Assembly (NCBI GenBank): GCA_024698075.1
Contig: JAILRP010000081.1
Location: forward strand, 1 to 38,611
Reading direction: 5' to 3'
Length of the DNA stretch: 38,611 nucleotides
DNA from: Lachnospiraceae bacterium
GTDB taxonomy: Bacteria; Bacillota; Clostridia; Lachnospirales; Lachnospiraceae
Part shown: in pieces, positions 7,509-16,425 of the stretch
Layout of the letters: every line of letters starts with the position of its first letter
How positions within the stretch are numbered: position 1 is the first letter of the stretch
Position numbers and translations under genes: made by a program
The notes under the pieces: generated by a model
What the model was told of the DNA's origin: nothing
Seen by the model: only the letters and a program-made list of their open reading frames with translations
Database searches by the model: none

Positions 7509-7942
7509 ATCATACTCCTTGCTGCGTTCCTGATCTCCATCTTGATCTTGCAGTCCGCAAGATGCTCATAATTGACATCAAGAGCATAGTCTATATCTAT
7601 GTTTATCGTATCATCGCTCTCCCTTATGTCTATCCTGTCGGTATCGATACCGACAATAAGGGATCCGTAGGGAGTGACGTAATTTGTCATGTTCCGTTTG
7701 TTCTCTTCAAAGATCATCTCTACATTCGTAAATCCGGTCTTGCTGATCGACAGCATCGATCCGTCAAACTTTACGACATTCTTCGTGACCTCGCCTCCGT
7801 CTCCGGCGATCTCATCATAAGTCAGGCAGTGCATGTCGCGCTTTCTGCTGTAACTGCCCGGAGTCATGATCTCGATTTTCTCTCCTTGGGGATCGCCGCC
7901 GTACTGAATGCCCGCAACCGATACCCAAACATTCTTATCCAT
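7505..7942 (-). CDS. DUF1934 (YwiB-like) beta-barrel protein
   Basis: The 145-residue soluble protein starts MDKNVWVSVAGIQY, followed by alternating beta strands such as YSRKRDMHCLTYDE, MLSISKTGFTNVEMIFEE and YGSLIVGIDTDRIDI. This matches the DUF1934/YwiB family, predicted to be a calycin-like barrel. Function is unknown in the family. Its ATG directly abuts the TAA of the GntR gene, and its stop overlaps the galU start by 4 bases, so it sits tightly in an operon. In other Firmicutes YwiB-like genes often lie beside argS, which is not the case here. Confidence 0.82.
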   Translation of the reverse strand: MDKNVWVSVAGIQYGGDPQGEKIEIMTPGSYSRKRDMHCLTYDEIAGDGGEVTKNVVKFDGSMLSISKTGFTNVEMIFEENKRNMTNYVTPYGSLIVGIDTDRIDIRESDDTINIDIDYALDVNYEHLADCKIKMEIRNAARSMI

Positions 7943-8614
7943 TTATTCTTCCACCTGGCTCAGCATGTTGTTTTCCTGATTGACTATATGGATCTCGGCA
8001 GCGATGCATGCGCTTCCCTCGTCGCCTTTGATCACACAGTCCATGATCTTTGCATGTTCTTCTATGAGCCTTGCATGATTGCTGCTGTCCTTGATGTATT
8101 CCAGCCTGTACCTGTATATCCTTTCGGCAAGATTGTTCACCATCTGTACAAGCCGCCTGTTGTGGGATGCCGCTAGTATGACATCATGGAACCTTACATC
8201 GGCCTGTGCGATAAGCGTGACGTCTCCGGACCTTGTCGCTTCGGCAAATTCCTCGGCGGCTCTCGCAAGTTCTTCCTTCTGCTCTGCCGTGATCCTCTTG
8301 CACGCAAGCTTTGTTGCCAGCGAGTCAAGAGCCAGTCTTACTTCAAGAACATCGCTTATATCCTGCCTGCTGATCCTAGAAACCTCCGCCCCGCGCCTCG
8401 GGATCATGGTGACGAGCCCTTCGAGCTCAAGCATCCTTATCGCTTCCCTTATCGGCGTTCTCGATACCCCGAGCCTCTCGGCAAGATGTATCTCCATGAG
8501 CCTTTCACCGGGCTTTAAAACCCCCGTGAGTATTCCCTGCCTCAGCGTATTGAAAACAACATCGCGCAGCGGAAGGTATTCATCCATGTTCATTTGAAGT
8601 TTCAGCTCATCCAT
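7943..8614 (-). CDS. GntR-family regulator with FCD effector domain
   Basis: The 223-residue protein has a winged helix-turn-helix at about residues 15-80, with the family signature AERLGVSRTPIREAIRMLELEG and MIPRRGAEV. An all-helical FCD domain follows. Its expected metal/effector ligands are present: DVRFH, SHNRRL, EEH and AEIH supply an Asp and several His. FCD proteins of this FadR/VanR group sense small organic acids. The start has AGGAG 5 nt upstream. It lies between ispE and the DUF1934 gene in a tight run, an arrangement I associate with Lachnospiraceae. What it senses and controls is unclear. Confidence 0.92.
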   Translation of the reverse strand: MDELKLQMNMDEYLPLRDVVFNTLRQGILTGVLKPGERLMEIHLAERLGVSRTPIREAIRMLELEGLVTMIPRRGAEVSRISRQDISDVLEVRLALDSLATKLACKRITAEQKEELARAAEEFAEATRSGDVTLIAQADVRFHDVILAASHNRRLVQMVNNLAERIYRYRLEYIKDSSNHARLIEEHAKIMDCVIKGDEGSACIAAEIHIVNQENNMLSQVEE

Positions 8615-8638
8615 GAATTCTCCTGTGGCAGGCCCTTT

Positions 8639-9505
8639 TCATCCGGCCTGCCCTATGGCACCGGGATCCGTTATGTTTGTCATGAACAGATCAGAAACGT
8701 ATTCTTCTCCTTTCAGACGCTCATAAGCCGCCATGGCATCATCATCCGTCCTGAACAGCCCGAATACCGTCGGGCCGCTCCCGCTCATAAGGGGATATCC
8801 CCCCTCCGCCATGATCTTTTTGATGTATCCGATATAAGGTGTCTCGGAAGATGTAACCTTCTCAAGCACATTTCCGAGAAGTTTCGCTACAGTGTCAAAA
8901 TCACCCTTTTCTATCCCACGGATCATTCCGTCTATATCGGGATGGTCTGCCGTCTCGGCGCGGTAAAGGCTGTATATCCTTGCGGTGGACACGCTTACCG
9001 GCGGCTTTGCGAGCACCACTCTCCAGTCCGGGCATGCGGGAAGCTTTGTCAGGATCTCTCCTATGCCTTCCGCGAGATACGTGCCTCCGGCCAGACAGTA
9101 CGGCACATCGGCACCTATGCGCACTCCAAGCTTCATGAGCTCTTTCGGATCGAGCCCCAGCCCGTACAGTTCCGAGACCGCTTTCATTGCAGCGGCCGCA
9201 TCGGTGCTGCCGCCTGCCAGCCCCGCTGCGATGGGGATATTTTTGGTCAGCCTGACTTTTATCCCCCCCGAAAGGCCGTATTCATCGATCATAAGGGCGG
9301 CTGCCTTATATATCAGGTTATCCCTTCCGATGGGAAGGTCCTTTCTGTCCGTTATGATCTCTATTCCGCCTGCGCACCTTTCAACCTCCAGTTCGTCATG
9401 AAGGCCTACGGTCTGCATGATCATGCGGACCTCATGATACCCGTCATCCCTTTTGCCCAGAACGTCCAGTCCGAGGTTGATTTTCGCGTAAGCGTTGATC
9501 TTCAT
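8639..9505 (-). CDS. ispE: 4-diphosphocytidyl-2-C-methyl-D-erythritol kinase
   Basis: The 288-residue GHMP kinase phosphorylates CDP-methylerythritol in the MEP route to isoprenoids, including the undecaprenyl carrier lipid. The N-terminus AYAKINLGLDVLGKRDDGYH is diagnostic, with the ATP loop IPIAAGLAGGSTDAAA and the C-terminal SGSGPTVFGLF motif. Length is typical. The ribosome binding site is weak and lies within the end of the preceding gene, 7 bases away, suggesting coupled translation. It shows that this organism uses the MEP pathway. Confidence 0.96.
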   Translation of the reverse strand: MKINAYAKINLGLDVLGKRDDGYHEVRMIMQTVGLHDELEVERCAGGIEIITDRKDLPIGRDNLIYKAAALMIDEYGLSGGIKVRLTKNIPIAAGLAGGSTDAAAAMKAVSELYGLGLDPKELMKLGVRIGADVPYCLAGGTYLAEGIGEILTKLPACPDWRVVLAKPPVSVSTARIYSLYRAETADHPDIDGMIRGIEKGDFDTVAKLLGNVLEKVTSSETPYIGYIKKIMAEGGYPLMSGSGPTVFGLFRTDDDAMAAYERLKGEEYVSDLFMTNITDPGAIGQAG

Positions 9506-9512
9506 CAGCGTA

Positions 9513-10217
9513 TCACTTCGTGATCACTTTGAACATTCCGTCATCCGGGTTGAGTATCTGGTCGATCACATCACTCCTGCCGTTCTGAGCCGCTGCCATG
9601 ACCGCCTCTTCCTCGATCTCAAGTCCCCTTTCACTGGCCGCAAGCTTGTTCATGCCGTTCTCTGTCGCCTGCTGCCTCTCGGTCTTCTCATCACCGCCGC
9701 GCATCTCCTCAAGCCTTTCCTTGGCTGCCTCCTGCGCTTTCTTCTCGGCTTCTTCCTTCTGCTTTTCGATCATCTCGGCATTGGACTTGGCGAATGCGGA
9801 TTCCTCATCCTTTTCCTGGATCTCGTCACGCCGTACTATCTCATGGTTATACTCGTTCTTGGTGATATCACCTTTTTCGAGCATGACGTTCAGCTGGTCG
9901 CGGTTGTATTCCATGAGCATTTCTTCCTTCTCTTCCTTCTGGAATACCATTCCGGACTCAAGGGCTTCGATCGCGTCATCCCTTACCCTTGTCGTATCGC
10001 CGTCGGCTGACCTTCCTACCACGTTTCCGTAAACGGCCTTTTCGGTCTCCTCGGCTCTTTCAGCCTTCTCGGCATCGCTGCGCTGCTCTGCTTTCTTCTC
10101 TTCCGCCGCGCGCAGGTCCTCGCGCTGCTCTTCAACCTTCCTGCTGTCCTGTTCCGTCTCGGACGGCAGGGTTGCCTGCTTCATCACAAGATTATCGATT
10201 CCGCCTAACTGTACCAT
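9513..10217 (-). CDS. Highly charged helical protein of unknown function
   Basis: The 234-residue protein has no signal peptide or membrane segment. From about residue 20 it is dominated by Glu, Lys, Arg, Ala and Gln in long helical or coiled-coil stretches (REDLRAAEEKKAEQR, MIEKQKEEAEKKAQEAAKER). A more mixed central part (LNVMLEKGDITKNEYNHEIV) resembles the short helical tether seen in SHOCT-type segments, though I would not assign that. The start is good, with AAGGAGG 7 nt upstream. It lies between pyrD and ispE in a co-directional run. I do not recognise it. Confidence 0.8.
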   Translation of the reverse strand: MVQLGGIDNLVMKQATLPSETEQDSRKVEEQREDLRAAEEKKAEQRSDAEKAERAEETEKAVYGNVVGRSADGDTTRVRDDAIEALESGMVFQKEEKEEMLMEYNRDQLNVMLEKGDITKNEYNHEIVRRDEIQEKDEESAFAKSNAEMIEKQKEEAEKKAQEAAKERLEEMRGGDEKTERQQATENGMNKLAASERGLEIEEEAVMAAAQNGRSDVIDQILNPDDGMFKVITK

Positions 10218-10285
10218 GATCTTTCCTCCTTCCGATCTTCTCCGGTCCCTCCCGGAAAAACAGTCCCGATAAGTTCCTTCTCATC

Positions 10286-11188
10286 TCAAGAGACGCATCC
10301 TGTAATCTCTTTAATGTCTTTGATACCGTTGCTCTTCATATATTCTCCGATTCCGTCTATGACTTTTTCCGTCACATACGGATCGGTAAAATTCGCGGCT
10401 CCCACGGCAACCGCCGAAGCGCCCGCCATTATGAACTCCAGCGCATCCTCGGCACATGTTATCCCGCCCATTCCTATCACCGGTATGCTGACCGCGCTTG
10501 CCGCCTGGTATACCATTCTGACGGCCACGGGCTTAATGGCCGGTCCGGACAGGCCTCCTGTCCTGTTTGCCAGAACGAACTTCCTCGTTCTGACATCTAT
10601 CTTCATCCCTGTGATCGTGTTTATCAGAGATACCGCATCCGCACCGCTGTCCTCGCACACCTTTGCCATGAGCGCTATATCGGTCACGTTCGGCGAAAGC
10701 TTCATGATCACGGGCTGTCTGGCCTTTTTCTTTATCTGTTCCGTAATGTCCGCAAGCGCCTTCGGATCCTGCCCGAAGGCGATGGCGCCTTCCTTTACGT
10801 TCGGGCAGCTGACGTTTATCTCGAGCATGTCAGCATCGGTATCGGCCAGCCTTTCTACGACTCCTAAATATTCGCTGACCGTTTTGCCGCAGACGTTGAC
10901 GATGACCTTTGTATCAAAACCGCTGAGAAACTTTAAGTCCCTTTCGATAAAGGTGTCTATCCCCGGATTCTGCAGCCCGATCGCGTTCAGCATCCCGCCA
11001 TAAGTCTCGGCGACCCTCGGTGTCGGATTGCCCGGCCAAGGCTCAAGGCTCACTCCCTTTGTCACGACCGCCCCGAGTTTATTTAAGTCTACAAACTCGG
11101 AGTACTCCATCCCGGATCCGAATGTGCCCGATGCCGTCATGACCGGATTCTTCAGGCGGACCCCCGCGATGTTTACTGACATATCCAT
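10286..11188 (-). CDS. pyrD: Dihydroorotate dehydrogenase B, catalytic (FMN) subunit
   Basis: The 300-residue TIM-barrel enzyme oxidises dihydroorotate to orotate in pyrimidine synthesis. The class 1 opening NIAGVRLKNPVMTASGTFG, the catalytic loop INVSCPNVKEG with Cys as base (class 1B), and FMN phosphate motifs IPVIGMGGI and AVAVGAANF are present. Class 1B needs PyrK as electron-transfer partner, which is encoded immediately upstream. I start at the ATG at 11188: GGAGGTGG is 7 nt upstream and the ATG overlaps the pyrK stop by one base. A frame extending 15 codons further up lies inside pyrK and is less likely. Confidence 0.97.
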   Translation of the reverse strand: MDMSVNIAGVRLKNPVMTASGTFGSGMEYSEFVDLNKLGAVVTKGVSLEPWPGNPTPRVAETYGGMLNAIGLQNPGIDTFIERDLKFLSGFDTKVIVNVCGKTVSEYLGVVERLADTDADMLEINVSCPNVKEGAIAFGQDPKALADITEQIKKKARQPVIMKLSPNVTDIALMAKVCEDSGADAVSLINTITGMKIDVRTRKFVLANRTGGLSGPAIKPVAVRMVYQAASAVSIPVIGMGGITCAEDALEFIMAGASAVAVGAANFTDPYVTEKVIDGIGEYMKSNGIKDIKEITGCVS

Positions 11189-11967
11189 CACAGTTCCACC
11201 TCCGATGCAGGAAATACAGGCCCGTCCGCGCATACTCTTTTATTCTTTACCTTGGAATGATCGTCAATGCCGGCGGACGCACATACGCATCCCAGGCAGG
11301 CGCCTATCCCGCAGGCCATCCTTTCCTCCATGGATAGATAAGCGCTTATCCCCTTCTTTGCGGCATATGACTTTACCGCCACAAGCATCGGGCGCGGACC
11401 GCATGCAAAGATGATGTCGGCATCGATACCGTTTTCCCTGACTGCATCCATAACGGTTCCGCGTGTTCCCGCACTTCCGTCATCGGTAGCGACGTACAGC
11501 CTGCCTGCCGCAAGGAGCTCACGTGTCAGGAACATCTCGTCTGCGCTCCTGTAGCCCGCTGCGATCGCCACATCACATTCAAGGCTTTTCGCAAGCTCGA
11601 GCATCGGCGGTATTCCTATCCCTCCTCCGAGAAGAAGGGCCTTTGTGTCCGGGCGGATATCTTCACGGACCGCCGCGAAAAATCCGTTCCCGTTCGGTCC
11701 GAGTATCTCAACCGGGTCCCCCGCACGAAGATGCGACATCTCCTCCGTGCCTGCACCCGCTATCCTGTATACGATGCGGACGGCGCCCGGTGATATCTCG
11801 CAAATGCTTATGGGGCGTGGCAGAAGCCTTGCCGCACTGCCCGGATATATCATGACAAACTGGCCTGCCTGTGCGGATTCTGCGGCCTTTGTCGCTATGA
11901 CCATCGAATAGATCCCGTCACACAGGCATTCCTGTGAAATTACTGATGCTGTTTCCCTGATCTTCAT
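11188..11967 (-). CDS. pyrK: Dihydroorotate dehydrogenase B, electron transfer subunit
   Basis: The 259-residue protein carries electrons from PyrD's FMN through a [2Fe-2S] cluster and FAD to NAD+. The FAD-binding motif is ARLLPRPISICEI, the NAD-binding Rossmann part includes LLLGGGIGIPPMLELAKSL, and the cluster cysteines lie in ACGIGACLGCVCA with a further Cys near the C-terminus (RVCADGPVF). Length is normal. The ribosome binding site at the start is poor, but a strong promoter lies upstream. It is the first gene of a long minus-strand run. Confidence 0.96.
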   Translation of the reverse strand: MKIRETASVISQECLCDGIYSMVIATKAAESAQAGQFVMIYPGSAARLLPRPISICEISPGAVRIVYRIAGAGTEEMSHLRAGDPVEILGPNGNGFFAAVREDIRPDTKALLLGGGIGIPPMLELAKSLECDVAIAAGYRSADEMFLTRELLAAGRLYVATDDGSAGTRGTVMDAVRENGIDADIIFACGPRPMLVAVKSYAAKKGISAYLSMEERMACGIGACLGCVCASAGIDDHSKVKNKRVCADGPVFPASEVEL

Positions 11968-12009
11968 ATTATCTGTTTACTGCAGGACATAAGTATCCAA
12001 TTTAATTTA

Positions 12010-12038
12010 AGTATAGTCTTTTTATGCCGTATTTTCAA
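12010..12038 (-). promoter_or_regulatory. Promoter of pyrKD
   Basis: On the minus strand TTGAAA (12033-12038) and TATACT (12010-12015) are separated by exactly 17 bases, each matching consensus at five of six positions. The predicted start is about 35 bases before the pyrK ATG. The -35 overlaps that of the divergent pyrC promoter. Confidence 0.65.
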
Positions 12039-12060
12039 GTTTTTACTTATGCGTTACAAT
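12032..12060 (+). promoter_or_regulatory. Promoter of pyrC
   Basis: On the plus strand TTTTCA (12032-12037) and TACAAT (12055-12060) are 17 bases apart. The predicted leader is about 64 bases. I see no PyrR-type anti-anti-terminator consensus and no U-rich terminator in the leader. Confidence 0.5.
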
Positions 12061-12130
12061 GTCTTACGGGGCATGCCTGCCATTTCAGGTACGGCCTGTC
12101 CAAATCCATAAAGATCAGCGGAGACAGAAT

Positions 12131-13387
12131 ATGAAGATCAGAAACGCCAGGATCATCGACCCTTCTTCCGGAAGGGATGAGATATCGGATATTTACATAA
12201 GCGGAGGCAGGTTCGTATCCGCCGGGGATTACAGGGAAGACGGTACGGAAATAGACGCCTCCGGCCTTATCGCGGGACCCGGGCTCGTTGATGTCCACGT
12301 TCATTTCAGGGATCCGGGGCAGACTTATAAAGAGGACATCCATTCCGGCGCCGCCTGTGCCGCGGCAGGCGGATTCACGTCTGTTGTCATGATGGCCAAT
12401 ACCGTGCCGCCGATCGACAGCCCGGAAATGGTACGGGACGTATTGCGGCGCGCATCTTCCGAAAAGATACACATATACACCTGCGCCACGCTCACAAAGG
12501 GCATGCTCGGCAGACAGTGCTGCGATTACAAGGCTCTCGCCGAGGCAGGTGCGGCCGGATTTACCGACGACGGAAAACCCGTGATGGATGCCGCTCTTTT
12601 GGAAAAGGCATTTACCGAAGCTGCCGCCCTTAATAAGCCCGTATCCCTTCACGAGGAGGACAGTGCATACATTAAGGAAAACGGCATCAATTCCGGACAT
12701 GCGGCGCACTCGCTCGGCCTTACGGGCTCTGACAGGATGGCAGAGATATCCATGATAGAGCGTGATCTTGAGATCGCATCAAGGACCGGCGTTACACTGG
12801 ATATTCAGCATATAAGCACTTCGGAAGGTGTGTCCCTTGTAAGGGAGGCCAAAAAAACCAATCCGAACATACATGCGGAGGCCACACCGCATCATTTCAC
12901 GCTTACGGACTCCGCTATCGCAAAGTTCGGCACCCTCGCCAAGATGAACCCGCCGCTTCGGTGTGCCGAAGACCGGGAAGCCATATGGGAAGGCCTGTCC
13001 GACAGGACCGTCGACCTTATCGCGACCGACCATGCGCCACACTCCCCGGAGGAAAAATCCCGGGATTTCGCATCGGCCCCGAGCGGGATCATAGGACTGG
13101 AGACTTCATTCCTTCTGGCTTATTCGACTTTGGTATGCCGGGATATACTTGACTATACGGACCTTTATGAACTTATGAGCCTGAATCCCGCAAGAATGTA
13201 CGGGCTTAACGCCGGGACGCTTTCGGTAGGCGCACCGGCAGATGTGATGATCTTCTCTGCGGACGAAGAGACCCTGTATTCATCATCAAGGTCAAGATCG
13301 TCCAATTCACCTTTCCTCGGAAACAGATTTGCGGGAAAGATAAGATATACGATATGCGGCGGCGAAATAGTCTATGCCGCGGACTAG
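12131..13387 (+). CDS. pyrC: Dihydroorotase
   Basis: The 418-residue class I dihydroorotase closes carbamoyl-aspartate to dihydroorotate, the step before PyrD. Metal-binding and signature motifs are DVHVHFRDPG, the central GFTDDGKPV, EATPHHFTLTD, KMNPPLR and ATDHAPH. The start at 12131 is chosen because GGAG lies 7 nt upstream and the protein then begins KIRNARIID, typical of the family; an in-frame ATG 24 codons earlier has no such support. It is divergent from pyrKD and ends in a CTAG that is shared with the convergent plsC stop codon. Confidence 0.96.
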   Translation: MKIRNARIIDPSSGRDEISDIYISGGRFVSAGDYREDGTEIDASGLIAGPGLVDVHVHFRDPGQTYKEDIHSGAACAAAGGFTSVVMMANTVPPIDSPEMVRDVLRRASSEKIHIYTCATLTKGMLGRQCCDYKALAEAGAAGFTDDGKPVMDAALLEKAFTEAAALNKPVSLHEEDSAYIKENGINSGHAAHSLGLTGSDRMAEISMIERDLEIASRTGVTLDIQHISTSEGVSLVREAKKTNPNIHAEATPHHFTLTDSAIAKFGTLAKMNPPLRCAEDREAIWEGLSDRTVDLIATDHAPHSPEEKSRDFASAPSGIIGLETSFLLAYSTLVCRDILDYTDLYELMSLNPARMYGLNAGTLSVGAPADVMIFSADEETLYSSSRSRSSNSPFLGNRFAGKIRYTICGGEIVYAAD

Positions 13388-14121
13388 CTGCAGTATTCCT
13401 TGAGGTTTTTCTCCCTTGCCTCGGCGATCCTGTCCCTGCACAGCTTACCGAGGTGCTTCTGGTCTTTGCTGTCGTAGTCTTTGGGATATATGGGATCGAG
13501 TATCTCCACGACCACGGGAGCGGGCTTTAAGCGCGGGAAATGATTTTCATATACCTCTGAGGTATTTGCTATCGATATCGGCACTATCGGGCATCCCGAC
13601 TTTACCGCGATCTTCATGCTCCCTTCTTTAAAATCCCCGACCTTGCCGTCACGGCATCTGGTCCCCTCCGGAAAGATAAAGACAGACATACCGGATTTCA
13701 CGTTATCTATGGCCTTCAGTATCGTTTTAAGTCCCTGCTTGATATCATCCCTGTCAATGAAAAGAGTATTGTAAAGCCAGAGCGCCTGGCCGAAGATCGG
13801 CACCTTCAGGAACTGCTTCTTGGCAACAAAGCATATGGTGCCCGGAAGATATGTAAGCGTCAGCAGCACGTCAAAAAAACTCTCGTGGTTAGCCACATAA
13901 AGCACGGGCTCACCCTCCGGGATCCTGTCAAAATTCAGATACTTAACCTTTGCCCCTGCACACATATTGATCTCAGCGAATATGATCTTCATCAGGACCT
14001 TCATGTATGCGTTTTTGGCCGCAGGCGATATCAGCTGCAGAATGAACCCGATGATAAGGAACGGAATGACCGCGACAAAATCAATGACGACAAATACCAT
14101 GCAGCATATAAATCTCAGCAT
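13384..14121 (-). CDS. plsC: 1-acyl-sn-glycerol-3-phosphate acyltransferase
   Basis: The 245-residue membrane-bound enzyme adds the second acyl chain to lysophosphatidic acid to make phosphatidic acid. An N-terminal hydrophobic hairpin (about residues 1-35) precedes the catalytic HX4D motif in NHESFFD and the glycerol-phosphate-binding FPEGTR motif. Length is typical. GGGAGG lies 7 nt before the ATG. It is the last gene of the long minus-strand run that includes ddl, murF and degV, and its stop overlaps pyrC's stop, leaving no room for an ordinary terminator. Confidence 0.93.
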   Translation of the reverse strand: MLRFICCMVFVVIDFVAVIPFLIIGFILQLISPAAKNAYMKVLMKIIFAEINMCAGAKVKYLNFDRIPEGEPVLYVANHESFFDVLLTLTYLPGTICFVAKKQFLKVPIFGQALWLYNTLFIDRDDIKQGLKTILKAIDNVKSGMSVFIFPEGTRCRDGKVGDFKEGSMKIAVKSGCPIVPISIANTSEVYENHFPRLKPAPVVVEILDPIYPKDYDSKDQKHLGKLCRDRIAEAREKNLKEYCS

Positions 14122-14142
14122 TTATGATCCTCCCGCCGGCCG

Positions 14143-15021
14143 TCAGAATGCCCTGACGTCATCGGCACCCTTAAAATACAGGGCGAGCATCCCCGGACCC
14201 ACATGGGCTCCGGTGACCGGTTCATGCGCAACGATCCATATCTTTTTGGGCTCCGCGATCTTTGTGATGAGGTTTGCAAGATGCACCGCATCCTCTCTCT
14301 TTCCTCCGTATGATATCCCAACGATCTGTTCCTCGCATTTTACGGCAAGGTCGCGGTACTTCTCCGCAAGAGCCCTGATCGCCTGCTTGCGGCCCCTTGC
14401 CTTGCATTCGACCACGATCTTTCCTTCCGTGTCGCCTTTGAGGATAGGCTTGATATCCATCATCGTTCCGAGTGATGCGAGCGCACCGCTGATGCGGCCC
14501 GTTCTTTTTAAATGCTTCAGGTCATCGACTATGAACACCTGATACATGCAGTACTTCTGAAAATCGATATGCTCCGCCGTCTCATTGACCGACATGCCCT
14601 TGTCGCGGCACTCGGCGGCTTCGACTACGAGTATTCCCTCTCCGAGCGAGGCTCCAAGGGAATCGACTATCCTTATCTTCCTGTCGGGATAATCTTCTGA
14701 CAGGTCGGAAGCGGCTATCTTTGCGGAATTCACCGATCCCGTTACTCCTCCCGAGAGTCCGATGTACAGTATGTCATCACCCTCTTTCAGGACAGGCTCG
14801 AAGCTCTCCATGAACTGTGCCGGATTGACCTGGGAAGTGGAGGCCTTCATGCCGTCCTTCAGCTTCGTGTAGTACTCTTCATAGTCAAAGTTTTCCGTGC
14901 TCTCAAACTGAAGCTCTTCTCCTTCAAGTATGAGCGTAAGGGGCACGACTTTTATTCCGTAATGCTCCCTGACCTTATCGGTTACGTTTGCTCCTGTGTC
15001 AGTAAAAATCTGAAATGCCAT
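14143..15021 (-). CDS. DegV-family fatty-acid-binding protein
   Basis: The 292-residue protein has the DegV fold: the N-terminal IFTDTGANVTDKV (a variant of TDSxxDL), VVPLTLILEGEELQ, TSQVNPAQF, IGLSGGVTGS and KHLKRTGRISG. DegV/FakB proteins hold a fatty acid for phosphorylation by FakA, feeding acyl groups to phospholipid synthesis. That fits its position just before plsC. FakA is not in this window. AAGGAG lies 6 nt before the ATG. Family members vary in ligand, so the lipid is not predictable. Confidence 0.92.
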   Translation of the reverse strand: MAFQIFTDTGANVTDKVREHYGIKVVPLTLILEGEELQFESTENFDYEEYYTKLKDGMKASTSQVNPAQFMESFEPVLKEGDDILYIGLSGGVTGSVNSAKIAASDLSEDYPDRKIRIVDSLGASLGEGILVVEAAECRDKGMSVNETAEHIDFQKYCMYQVFIVDDLKHLKRTGRISGALASLGTMMDIKPILKGDTEGKIVVECKARGRKQAIRALAEKYRDLAVKCEEQIVGISYGGKREDAVHLANLITKIAEPKKIWIVAHEPVTGAHVGPGMLALYFKGADDVRAF

Positions 15022-15032
15022 GCTCTTCTCCT

Positions 15033-16424
15033 TTATCTGCTCAAGAATTCAACAACCTCTGAAAATCCCATTCCGTGGGACGCCTTTACAAGGATCGTAT
15101 CCCCGGGGATCAGTATCTCCTTCGATGTATCCGAAAGGGCCGACAGCAAAAGCTCCTTGTTCGGATAGTACCTTATCTGTACGCCGTCGTGGACGATCGC
15201 GCGCTCATACATGAACTTCGCGCTCGGCCCGACAAATATGAGGGAATCGGTACCGTGGCCCGCCGCATAGTCTCCCACCTCACCGTGCAGCCTGTCCGAT
15301 TCCTCGCCAAGCTCGAACATGTCACCGAGTATCGCGACTTTCCTGGTAATGGCATATCCGAGCGTATCAAGCGCCGCGCACATCGATCTCGGGTTTGCAT
15401 TATAACAGTCATCCACTATCGTGTATTTTTCGGTGTGGATTATATGTCCCCTTCCGGACATGGGCTCTGCCGCTGCCATGCCGCGCCTTATCTCTTCAAG
15501 GTTGAGTCCCGTCAGGAACCCAACCGCGGCTGCGGCTATCGCATTATCCACCATATGATATCCCGGCAGCGGGATCGTCAGTTCATAATGGCTCCCGTCA
15601 GGGAAATTCGCGGTAAATCTCGATCCGTCAAGCCCGAGGTTTTCTATGTTTGATGCATAGACATCATCTCTTTTGGATTCTTTGCCGTAGCGGATGATCT
15701 TCCTGCTGCCCGCCATATTTTCGTCGATCGTTGCGAGCTTCTCATCCTGACCGTTAAGGACCAGCGTCCCCGTCGGGGACATATAGTCTATTATCTCTGT
15801 CTTGGCAGCAAGAACTCCATCGAGGTCGTTTAAGTATTCTAGATGGCACGGCCCGATATTCGTGAACACGACTATGTCGGGCTTTACCATCTGCCCGAGC
15901 CTTGACATCTCACCGAAATCGCTGATCCCCATCTCTATGACCGCCAGTTCATGCGCATCCCTGATCCTGAATATCGTCAGCGGGACACCTATCTCATTGT
16001 TGAAGTTGCCTTCCGTACGCAGCACTTCATAATGTGCCGACAGCACGCTGGCTACGATCTCCTTCGTGCTCGTCTTTCCGACGCTGCCCACTATTCCAAC
16101 AACCTTGAGCGATACCTGCCTTCGGTAGTATTCGGCGAGCTTCCTGAGCGCTTCAAAGCTGTCATCGACGACTATGCAGGTGCCCTTTGCATCCGCCGGC
16201 ATGTTCTCGCATATTACGGCAAGTGCACCTTCGTCAAATACGCTGTTGATAAATGAATGGCCGTCAACCCTCTCGCCCTTCGTCGCGACAAAGACTCCGC
16301 CTTTCTCGATGAGCCTCGAGTCTATCACTACGCATGTGGCTTCTTTGGTCAGGTCAGCCTTTACGGCATTTTCTATTTTTCCCCCGACAGCTTCCGCTAT
16401 CGACTGTACTGTCATATTCCGCAT
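15033..16424 (-). CDS. murF: UDP-N-acetylmuramoyl-tripeptide--D-alanyl-D-alanine ligase
   Basis: The 463-residue Mur ligase attaches D-Ala-D-Ala to the UDP-MurNAc-tripeptide. The ATP loop VGSVGKTSTKE, NFNNEIGVPLT (typical of MurF), ELAVIEMGIS, and the C-terminal DDCYNANPRSMCAAL and GDMFELGEESD motifs are all present. The start follows the ddl stop by one base, so the two are coupled; a second ATG three codons in is also possible. Ddl directly upstream makes its substrate. Confidence 0.97.
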   Translation of the reverse strand: MRNMTVQSIAEAVGGKIENAVKADLTKEATCVVIDSRLIEKGGVFVATKGERVDGHSFINSVFDEGALAVICENMPADAKGTCIVVDDSFEALRKLAEYYRRQVSLKVVGIVGSVGKTSTKEIVASVLSAHYEVLRTEGNFNNEIGVPLTIFRIRDAHELAVIEMGISDFGEMSRLGQMVKPDIVVFTNIGPCHLEYLNDLDGVLAAKTEIIDYMSPTGTLVLNGQDEKLATIDENMAGSRKIIRYGKESKRDDVYASNIENLGLDGSRFTANFPDGSHYELTIPLPGYHMVDNAIAAAAVGFLTGLNLEEIRRGMAAAEPMSGRGHIIHTEKYTIVDDCYNANPRSMCAALDTLGYAITRKVAILGDMFELGEESDRLHGEVGDYAAGHGTDSLIFVGPSAKFMYERAIVHDGVQIRYYPNKELLLSALSDTSKEILIPGDTILVKASHGMGFSEVVEFLSR

Positions 16425-16425
16425 A

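Noticed and set aside
8594-9523. Plus-strand open frame opposite ispE
   Set aside because: It lies wholly antisense to ispE and its overlap with neighbouring genes leaves no room for a promoter or ribosome binding site.
12061-12130. PyrR-type attenuator or riboswitch in the pyrC leader
   Set aside because: The leader is about 64 bases, has only short partial repeats, lacks a T tract and does not contain the PyrR binding consensus.
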